A stretch of DNA of 9,870 nt, from positions 1-9,870 of the forward strand of contig CANRER010000047.1 in the NCBI GenBank assembly GCA_947629615.1, given 5' to 3'. Below the pieces are notes generated by a model, which had not been told where the DNA came from, ran no database searches, and worked only from the letters and a program-made list of their open reading frames with translations. Each line of letters opens with the position of its first letter. Within the stretch, counting starts at the first letter, position 1. The stretch is from an uncultured Clostridia bacterium (GTDB taxonomy: Bacteria; Bacillota; Clostridia; UMGS1883). The position numbers were made by a program, and so were the translations under genes. Positions 5,901 to 9,870 of this stretch are shown one piece after another.

Positions 5901-8674
5901 TTTTGCCCCTCGACGCTGCCGCTGACGGAGCAGGAAAGTATCTGCCCGTAGTTTTTGCCGGCTATGCCGCCGACACTGTTTTCGCCCTCGACCATGCCCG
6001 CGAACGAGCAGCCCTGTATCACGCCGTAGTTTTCGCCGACGATGCCGCCGACGCCGTTCTTGCTGCCGCCGGGCGTGACCTTGCCGCTGACGCTTAGGTT
6101 CGCCACGCTGCCGCCGGCCTGTACGCTGCGGAACAGCCCCATGCGCGAGCCGCTGCCCGTGACGGAAAGGTTGGTTATTTTGTGGCCGCCGCCGTCAAAG
6201 GAGCCGCCGAAGGTGGGTATGGGCGAAAAGGATACGTCCTCCATGTCTATGTCCGCCGTGAGCAGCACGGTTTTGCCCACCGACCAAGTGTCGAGCGTGC
6301 AGGACTTCGCGAAGGCGATAAGCTCCTCTCGGGTGGAAATGCTTACGCTCGCGTCCTCCGCCCGCACGGCGGGGATAAGCCCCACGGCCAGCACGGCCGC
6401 CATCGCTCCGGCCCCGGCGTGCTTGATGTTCTTTATGGAAAACGACGTTTTTTCAATGATGAAGTCGCCCAGCACCAGAAGCTGCGGCAGCACGCCCATT
6501 ACCAACACAATCGAAAGCAGCGTTCCACGGCTGAGGCACACGCCTATGGACGAAATCGACGGCTCCGACGAAAGCAGGCCTATGGCCGCGCCCGCTGCGG
6601 CGAGAATGGAGCCGGAGGTAAAGATGGTGGGAAAGGCGAGGTCGAGCGACTGCTTTATCGCGTCAAGCTTTGACATTTCGCGGCGCAGCTCGGTATAGCG
6701 GTTGGTGATTACAATGGCGTAGTCGATGTTCGCGCCCATCTGTATTGAGCTGACGATGAGGTAGCTTAGGAAGAACAGCGGCTTGTTCATCAGCGTAGGG
6801 AAGGAGAAGTTTATCCAAACGCTGCCTTGAATTACCAATATAAGGATTATCGGTATGCCCGCCGACTGGAAGGTGAAGAACAGTACCAGCATAACGAACA
6901 AAATCGAAAGTATGCTTATTAAGGTGTTATCGTGGTTAAAGGTGGAGGAGAGGTCGTAGTCGTTGGTGGAATTTCCTGAAAGAGTTACGTCGCTGTAATA
7001 CTTCTGCGCCGTGGTTCTGACGGTTTCGAGAAATTCAAAGGTTTCCGCGCTTTCCTCGGGCAGATTTAGGTTCAGCACAAGGCGGCTGTAGTTATCGCCC
7101 TCAAGCTGAAGCTTGCCGTCGGCGAGCTTTTCGTTCAGCTCCTCCAGCGTGTCGGCGGTGCTGTCGTCAAGCGCCACGTAGCCCTCCTCCGTCATTTCGT
7201 ATACAAAGTCGAACAAGTCCACAAGGGCTATGCGGTAATCGTCAATGCCGCCAACAATGCGCCCGTAGCTTTCCTCCTTCGAGGCGTAGGCCGTATATAC
7301 GAGGCGCACAAGCTCCACGTCTATATCGGTCAGCTCGGCGAATTCGCGGGGGCTCAGTCTGTCGCCCACGCTGTAGCCGTCCTTCGCCTCGACCGAGGCG
7401 AGGGCCGTCACACTGTCAACCTCGTCGAAGGCCTCAAGCTCGTTCGCGAGGGCCTGCTCCTTTTCGTAATCTCCCGACGGGATAAGCACGGCCAGCACGT
7501 TCTCGGAGCTGAACGTGTCGTCTATCATTTCCTTCGCTATCTGGGAGTCGTTTTTGTTTATGGTCGAAAGGTTGGTTGTGCTGTAAACGTAAGGGCAGGC
7601 CTTGGACAGGAAGAACGAGGCTATTACCATTACGAAAAACACAACCGGCATTATGTATCTCAGCTTTACGACAATATTGTTCCACGCGGTTATCTTCGGC
7701 ACAAAGCTGCGGTGGTGCGATTTGTCGATAAGCGGGCTGAACGAAAGCAGCAGCCCGGGCATAAGGGTGAAAACGGTGATTATGCTTATTATTATCGCCT
7801 TTATCAGCACCATGCTCATGTCGAGGCCCAGCTTAAAATGCATAAAGCTCATGGCGCCGAGGCCGGAAAGCGTCGTCAGGCAGCTTCCCGAAATTTCGGG
7901 TATCGCCTTGCTCAACGCCTGTATAACGGACTCGCGCGGCCCGAGGTTTTCTCTTTCTTCGGTGTAGCGGTGGCAGAGTATTATGGCGTAATCTATTGCC
8001 AGCGCAAGCTGAAGCACCACCGAAATCGAGTTTGAAACAAACGATATGGTGCCGAAAAAGTAGTTTGTACCCTTGTTCAGCAGCGCGGAAATGCCGAACG
8101 TGATTATCATTACCGGTATCTCCATGTAGGTGCGCGAGGTAAGCGTAAGCACCGAAACGATGATAACGCAGGCGATAATCATAACTATCCGCATTTCCGC
8201 GGCCGTGGTTTCGGCCTTGGTGTTGCCCAGCTCCGCCGAAACGTAAAGGTCGTAATCCGCGAGTCGGCCTTCAATTTCCGCCAAGGCCCGCTCGCATATT
8301 GGGTCGTCGGCCTCGCCGTTAAACGTAACAGAGAACAGCGCAGCCGCGTCGCTGTAGTGAGCGTCGGTATCGTCGAAGGCAATTTCCTTTACGCCCTCAA
8401 TATCCTCAAGCTCGGTCTTTAGCGCCTCCGCGTCGGTATAGGCAATGCTGTCCACCATCACCTCGGCGGTGGCGTAGGTGGTAAATTCGTCGTCCATTAT
8501 GGCAAGCCCTCGGTGCGTTTCCGACGCTTCGTCAAGGTAGTCCGTCAAAGCGTTGTCCACCTTAACCCAGCCCGACGAAAACACGCTGAATATAGCCAAA
8601 AGTATGTATATAAGATAAAAGCCCTTGCGGCGGTCGACTATGAAGGCCGCGATCTTTTCCATAGGCTTAGCCAT
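2945..8674 (-). CDS. MMPL/RND-family transporter fused to a GLUG-repeat and coiled-coil surface protein
   Basis: This is one uninterrupted protein of 1,909 residues. Residues 1-740 form a full MMPL-type transporter. TM1 is about 17-35, followed by an extracytoplasmic loop (36-160), TM2-6 (161-315), TM7 (339-358), a second loop (359-580) and TM8-12 (583-740). The two halves are related to each other, and each carries an Asp-Tyr pair in the predicted TM4 (D228-Y229) and TM10 (D651-Y652), as in the proton relay of MmpL3-type pumps. Residues 755-772 look like an internal signal peptide (AVLAVGLIPAVRA). Next come a beta-solenoid entry segment (DIDMEDVSF..GSFDGGGHKI), GLUG repeats (874-1052), a helical coiled-coil-like stalk (1063-1490) and more GLUG repeats (1511-1688). 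A repeat resembling Listeria-Bacteroides/InlB B units follows (about 1713-1776), then a beta-rich region, a membrane anchor (1883-1904) and an RKKKK tail. I chose the ATG at 8674 because AGGGGG precedes it by 7 bases; a TTG at 8701 would put that site inside the gene. The gene is divergent from a TetR regulator. Substrate unknown; lipids, bile acids or peptides are possible. Confidence 0.88.
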   Translation of the reverse strand: MAKPMEKIAAFIVDRRKGFYLIYILLAIFSVFSSGWVKVDNALTDYLDEASETHRGLAIMDDEFTTYATAEVMVDSIAYTDAEALKTELEDIEGVKEIAFDDTDAHYSDAAALFSVTFNGEADDPICERALAEIEGRLADYDLYVSAELGNTKAETTAAEMRIVMIIACVIIVSVLTLTSRTYMEIPVMIITFGISALLNKGTNYFFGTISFVSNSISVVLQLALAIDYAIILCHRYTEERENLGPRESVIQALSKAIPEISGSCLTTLSGLGAMSFMHFKLGLDMSMVLIKAIIISIITVFTLMPGLLLSFSPLIDKSHHRSFVPKITAWNNIVVKLRYIMPVVFFVMVIASFFLSKACPYVYSTTNLSTINKNDSQIAKEMIDDTFSSENVLAVLIPSGDYEKEQALANELEAFDEVDSVTALASVEAKDGYSVGDRLSPREFAELTDIDVELVRLVYTAYASKEESYGRIVGGIDDYRIALVDLFDFVYEMTEEGYVALDDSTADTLEELNEKLADGKLQLEGDNYSRLVLNLNLPEESAETFEFLETVRTTAQKYYSDVTLSGNSTNDYDLSSTFNHDNTLISILSILFVMLVLFFTFQSAGIPIILILVIQGSVWINFSFPTLMNKPLFFLSYLIVSSIQMGANIDYAIVITNRYTELRREMSKLDAIKQSLDLAFPTIFTSGSILAAAGAAIGLLSSEPSISSIGVCLSRGTLLSIVLVMGVLPQLLVLGDFIIEKTSFSIKNIKHAGAGAMAAVLAVGLIPAVRAEDASVSISTREELIAFAKSCTLDTWSVGKTVLLTADIDMEDVSFSPIPTFGGSFDGGGHKITNLSVTGSGSRMGLFRSVQAGGSVANLSVSGKVTPGGSKNGVGGIVGENYGVIQGCSFAGMVEGENSVGGIAGKNYGQILSCSVSGSVEGQNSSGGVAGKNDGYISDCENRAAVNTSPEEKKRSLSDIDADAGSMVENLLTRREENEEESVLGHTDTGGIAGHSVGIIEGSKNSGDIGYTHIGYNVGGIAGRQSGYILGCENSGLVLGRKDVGGIVGQAEPYITLTVNETSIGQVRDELQRLNNMVNGLIADTRSVSDKAGAYLDDIKRQAEAARADADAMADGAESFVRDNTAELNSLSASLSNAVGRLSDTADGLTSGGDRIDSAMNDFSAALDGVDLTLPDLDGELNDLRGADFSAVRSALEDIHRAEGDLREARSRAKSALNALDDGVSAKNEADELAALKALASAVKAAAAARQSVKASVAIIENLLRTRPESFADVLTNAEAVAEQLKTISDGLNSDISALRGISDALDELIMNTEINFNSFRSAASRAKSAMDDLDDGLAKITGGLSDLADAIDGMETGTARDAADSAEGKIADFADEADAQLDEAKGRLSSGLRSLSLAAEDIGASIDGARNVISDFSAETDPLFVAISDEFSAAGRDMLDSFAAISDSLSGLRGAISDGGGLDSLSRVSDQLDLVMELAAGEAEEIRNSSEAEKVVDASDENIESSRQGKVGGCVNLGTVEGDRNVGGVAGALAVEYARDPEDEIEKPDALNFTYTTKAILANCVSEGSVNGKKDCVGGVVGLADIGTVYECESYGPAESSSGSYVGGVAGRASGRLRRCYSKAAAKGKNYVGGIAGKGDKLSACVSLSETDGEECVGGVIGGCDDKSASSGNYFIDRGVGGIDGVSYSGVAEPADYAAIAAIGGIPARLISFTVTFTADGKTVSSQQIAYGSDTARIEYPDIPEKDGCFGRWPAITEGTVTGDIELACEYTPYITVISSPEKSGELPLALAEGSFTDKAEIHAEKTAEGEYGIELTGVEPTEAAPVTIRLLKEEDGKAAVEVKTDGGWRKVGAKNRGKYVVFEINGPSASVRLTRSGSGAILLLLIILAAAISAAVVLIILRKKKK
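3611..4144 (-). repeat. Second GLUG repeat array (residues about 1511-1688)
   Basis: Seven glycine-rich motifs appear, some degenerate: VGGCVN, VGGVAG, VGGVVG, VGGVAG, VGGIAG, VGGVIG and VGGIDG, beginning at residues 1513, 1528, 1579, 1608, 1634, 1659 and 1682. A longer insertion (about 1534-1560) follows the second. Most units again place a single cysteine at the same point after the glycine motif, as in the first array. The array leads into the InlB-B-like repeat near residue 1713. Confidence 0.75.
4205..5488 (-). other. Helical, coiled-coil-like stalk between GLUG arrays (residues about 1063-1490)
   Basis: Some 430 residues rich in Ala, Asp, Ser, Leu and Glu, nearly free of Cys, Trp and Tyr, with recurring patterns such as LDDGL, LSDLADAIDG and ISDSLSGL. 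The spacing suggests long amphipathic helices, loosely like the helical regions of YhgE/Pip or LXG-type proteins. It interrupts two halves of a beta-solenoid, so it may stick out as a hairpin or serve for multimerisation. No enzymatic motif is visible. Confidence 0.65.
5519..6055 (-). repeat. First GLUG repeat array (residues about 874-1052)
   Basis: At least six units begin with VGGIVG, VGGIAG, SGGVAG, TGGIAG, VGGIAG and VGGIVG, at residues about 875, 901, 927, 989, 1019 and 1045, with a 26-residue period in the first three. Each is followed by N.G.I..C...G.V. An acidic, non-repeat linker (about 949-985) separates units three and four. GLUG repeats are found in bacterial surface adhesins and proteases and are expected to stack as a beta-solenoid. 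Confidence 0.8.
6359..6412 (-). other. Internal signal-peptide-like segment at the fusion joint
   Basis: These bases encode residues 755-772 of the giant protein. After TM12 and a basic stretch (KNIKH) comes a short Ala/Val/Leu core ending in PAVRA and then EDAS. This is the n-region, hydrophobic core and A-x-A-like end of a classical signal peptide placed in mid-protein. No ribosome binding site precedes it. It probably acts as a thirteenth membrane segment that sends the GLUG half outside the cell, or as a cleavage site that releases that half. Confidence 0.6.
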
Positions 8675-8693
8675 AAAAATTCCCCCTAAAAAT

Positions 8694-8709
8694 ATTGACA
8701 AGCGTCAAT
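8694..8709. promoter_or_regulatory. Inverted repeat, candidate TetR-family operator
   Basis: ATTGAC-AAGC-GTCAAT is a 16-base palindrome with 6-base arms. It covers the -35 box of the rightward promoter and lies just downstream of the predicted start of the leftward transcript, immediately before the transporter's ribosome binding site. A bound dimer would block both directions. Its place next to a TetR gene makes autoregulation likely; binding itself is inferred. Confidence 0.6.
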
Positions 8710-8723
8710 TAAGCGATTATAAT
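8695..8723 (+). promoter_or_regulatory. Consensus promoter of the TetR gene and downstream hydrolase
   Basis: TTGACA (8695-8700), 17-base spacer, TATAAT (8718-8723). It is a perfect consensus match, with a start near 8730 and a leader of about 95 bases. Its -35 hexamer is the left arm of the candidate operator. Confidence 0.85.
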
Positions 8724-8726
8724 AGT

Positions 8727-8755
8727 ATTATACACATGAATGTACCGGGTCGCAA
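8727..8755 (-). promoter_or_regulatory. Promoter of the giant transporter fusion gene
   Basis: On the minus strand: -35 TTGCGA (8755-8750; 4 of 6 consensus), 17-base spacer, -10 TATAAT (8732-8727), giving a start near 8720. Its -10 faces the -10 of the rightward promoter, the two forming the palindrome TATAATAGTATTATA (8718-8732). The two polymerases cannot occupy the site together. Confidence 0.65.
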
Positions 8756-8825
8756 TATGCAGATTTCCCGATTTTGCCGCATAATCAACAATATGACGGA
8801 AAAGTGTTTATTTGGAGGGATAATC

Positions 8826-9404
8826 ATGGCTGAAGGCGAGGACCGCCGCGTGCGAAAAACCAAAAAGCTGATGACGAAGGCTCTGGCCGAGCTGTTGGCG
8901 CAAAAGCCGTTAAGCGCAATAAGCGTCAGGGAGGTGGCCGAGCTGGCCGACATCAACCGAGGCACCTTTTACCTGCACTACCGCGACATATACGACATGG
9001 CCCGCCGGCTTCAGGACGAAATGCTCGAAAAGTTCGACCATATCGTGAAAAGCCACACCGGCAGGGAAAGCTCCGACGAGCTGTTCCCGCTTTTGAGCGA
9101 GCTGTTCGCCCTTTTGGCCGAAAACGCCGAGCTCGCGGGCGTGCTTATCGGGAAGAACGGCGACGCGGCCTTTATGGACAAGCTTAAAAACATCGTCCGC
9201 GAAAAATGCCTTGCCGACGCGCATATCATGCTGAACATCAAAAGCGGCGGCGAGTTCGAGTATTTTTACAACTACATAGTTTCCGGCTGCATAGGCGTGT
9301 GTGCGGCATGGTTAAGCGGCGGAATGAAGGAAACCCCCGCCCGCATGGCTTCGCTTGTGGAGCGCATGATACTTAACGGCGTCGGGGCGGTGGCTCAGGC
9401 ATAA
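8826..9404 (+). CDS. TetR/AcrR-family transcriptional regulator
   Basis: This is a 192-residue one-component repressor-type regulator: a DNA-binding N-terminus and a C-terminal ligand/dimerisation domain. The helix-turn-helix spans about residues 30-53 (ISVREVAELADI..), with the recognition helix in NRGTFYLHYRDIYDM, the form common in clostridial TetR proteins of the DhaS-like group with a TetR_C_8-type C-terminus. The C-terminal domain (about 65-192) is helical with hydrophobic stretches and several Met and Cys residues, but its ligand cannot be read from sequence. The start is the ATG at 8826 after GGAGG 8 bases upstream; the frame is open further upstream into the promoter region, which is not translated. 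It is divergent from the transporter fusion across a shared control region and is followed 22 bases later by the hydrolase gene, so it probably controls both and itself. Confidence 0.92.
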   Translation: MAEGEDRRVRKTKKLMTKALAELLAQKPLSAISVREVAELADINRGTFYLHYRDIYDMARRLQDEMLEKFDHIVKSHTGRESSDELFPLLSELFALLAENAELAGVLIGKNGDAAFMDKLKNIVREKCLADAHIMLNIKSGGEFEYFYNYIVSGCIGVCAAWLSGGMKETPARMASLVERMILNGVGAVAQA

Positions 9405-9426
9405 TATTATATGGGAGGCGTCTTAA

Positions 9427-9870
9427 ATGTGTACGGCGGCAACATACAAAACAAAGGACCATTACTTCGTGCGAAATCTCGACTATGAGTTCGCTTACAA
9501 TCAAACGGTCACGGTAACTCCGCGCCGTTTTCCGCTCAGGTTTCGGCGCGTGGGGGAGATGCGCGAGCATTACGCCATGATAGGCATGGCCTTTGTGCAG
9601 GATAACTACCCCCTTTATTACGATGCGACCAACGAAAAGGGGCTTAGCATGGCGGGGCTCAATTTCCCCGGCAACGCCGACTACAAGCCCGAGGCGGCCG
9701 ATAAGGACAACGTCGCCCCGTTCGAGTTTATTCCGTGGATACTGGGCGACTGCGCCACCGTGGGCGAGGCGCGGGCCAAGCTTTCCCGCTTAAGCCTGCT
9801 TAAAGAGGATTTCAGCCCTCGGCTTCCGCTTTCGCCCCTGCATTGGATGATTTCCGACCGCGACGAAAGT
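9427..9870 (+). CDS. Choloylglycine hydrolase family protein (bile salt hydrolase / penicillin V acylase-like), 5' part
   Basis: The first 148 residues of an N-terminal nucleophile hydrolase; the usual family length is about 315-340, so more than half lies beyond the window. Members cleave amide bonds, mostly of glycine- or taurine-conjugated bile acids, or penicillin V. The protein begins MCT, so removal of Met would expose the catalytic Cys2. Other expected residues are present: R16 and D19 in VRNLDY, N79 in AGLNFPGNADY, and the SPLHW..SDRDES segment. There is no signal peptide, so the enzyme is cytoplasmic, as for Gram-positive bile salt hydrolases. EFAYNQTVTVTPR resembles the bile salt hydrolase loop, but the specificity residues that decide bile salt versus penicillin V are mostly outside the window. 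GGGAGG lies 8 bases before the ATG, and the gene is probably co-transcribed with the TetR gene. Confidence 0.88.
   Translation, partial: MCTAATYKTKDHYFVRNLDYEFAYNQTVTVTPRRFPLRFRRVGEMREHYAMIGMAFVQDNYPLYYDATNEKGLSMAGLNFPGNADYKPEAADKDNVAPFEFIPWILGDCATVGEARAKLSRLSLLKEDFSPRLPLSPLHWMISDRDES

Noticed and set aside
3611..6055. CRISPR-like or tandem DNA repeat array, because short GCCGCCGAC-type strings recur
   Set aside because: The repeats are in frame, vary at third positions and correspond to GLUG protein units; there are no constant repeats with unrelated spacers.
8625..8825. An N-terminal extension of the TetR protein from an upstream ATG in the same frame
   Set aside because: It would translate through both promoters and the operator, and start inside the transporter gene; the ATG at 8826 has an ideal GGAGG site.

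Overview
The window looks like chromosome from a GC-rich (high-50s percent by eye) member of the Bacillota, most likely an uncultured gut clostridium (Oscillospiraceae/Christensenellales-like). The evidence is strong GGAGG-type ribosome binding sites, consensus sigma-A promoters (TTGACA-N17-TATAAT), a CIRCE heat-shock operator, a clostridial-type TetR regulator, GLUG-repeat surface protein sequence and a bile-salt-hydrolase-family enzyme. The taxonomic call is an inference from gene types; there is no rRNA or other marker here.

Layout. Bases 1-940 (+) hold the end of a cobalamin synthesis operon: the 3' end of cobyric acid synthase (cbiP/cobQ), overlapping by one base a corrinoid adenosyltransferase (cobO/btuR). 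A long bidirectional terminator hairpin (949-1000) separates it from a convergent small heat shock protein gene (1019-1477, -). Bases 1478-1838 are non-coding. They contain the hsp20 leader and promoter, a near-perfect CIRCE element (1683-1709) for the HrcA repressor, and a consensus promoter that fires rightward into tcdA (1839-2582, +), the tRNA t6A-to-ct6A dehydratase.

Bases 2583-2944 hold a hairpin, an AT-richer stretch and a possible 56-residue secreted or membrane peptide gene on the minus strand. Bases 2945-8674 (-) are one giant gene of 1,909 codons. It joins a complete 12-TM MMPL/RND-type transporter, an internal signal-peptide-like segment, GLUG-repeat beta-solenoid arrays split by a roughly 430-residue helical stalk, a beta-rich membrane-proximal region, and a C-terminal membrane anchor with an RKKKK tail.

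Bases 8675-8825 form a compact divergent control region: two face-to-face promoters whose -10 boxes make a palindrome, plus a 16-bp inverted repeat that fits a TetR operator. Rightward from it run a TetR-family regulator (8826-9404) and, 22 bases later, the first 148 codons of a choloylglycine-hydrolase-family Ntn hydrolase (9427 to the window edge).

How it may work together: the transporter fusion, the TetR regulator and the bile salt/penicillin amidase-like enzyme look like one divergently transcribed module. The regulator would control both sides, and its ligand could be a bile acid or another amphipathic compound. This is inference. The fusion architecture is the most unusual thing in the window. 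The cobalamin, hsp20 and tcdA parts are ordinary housekeeping genes.
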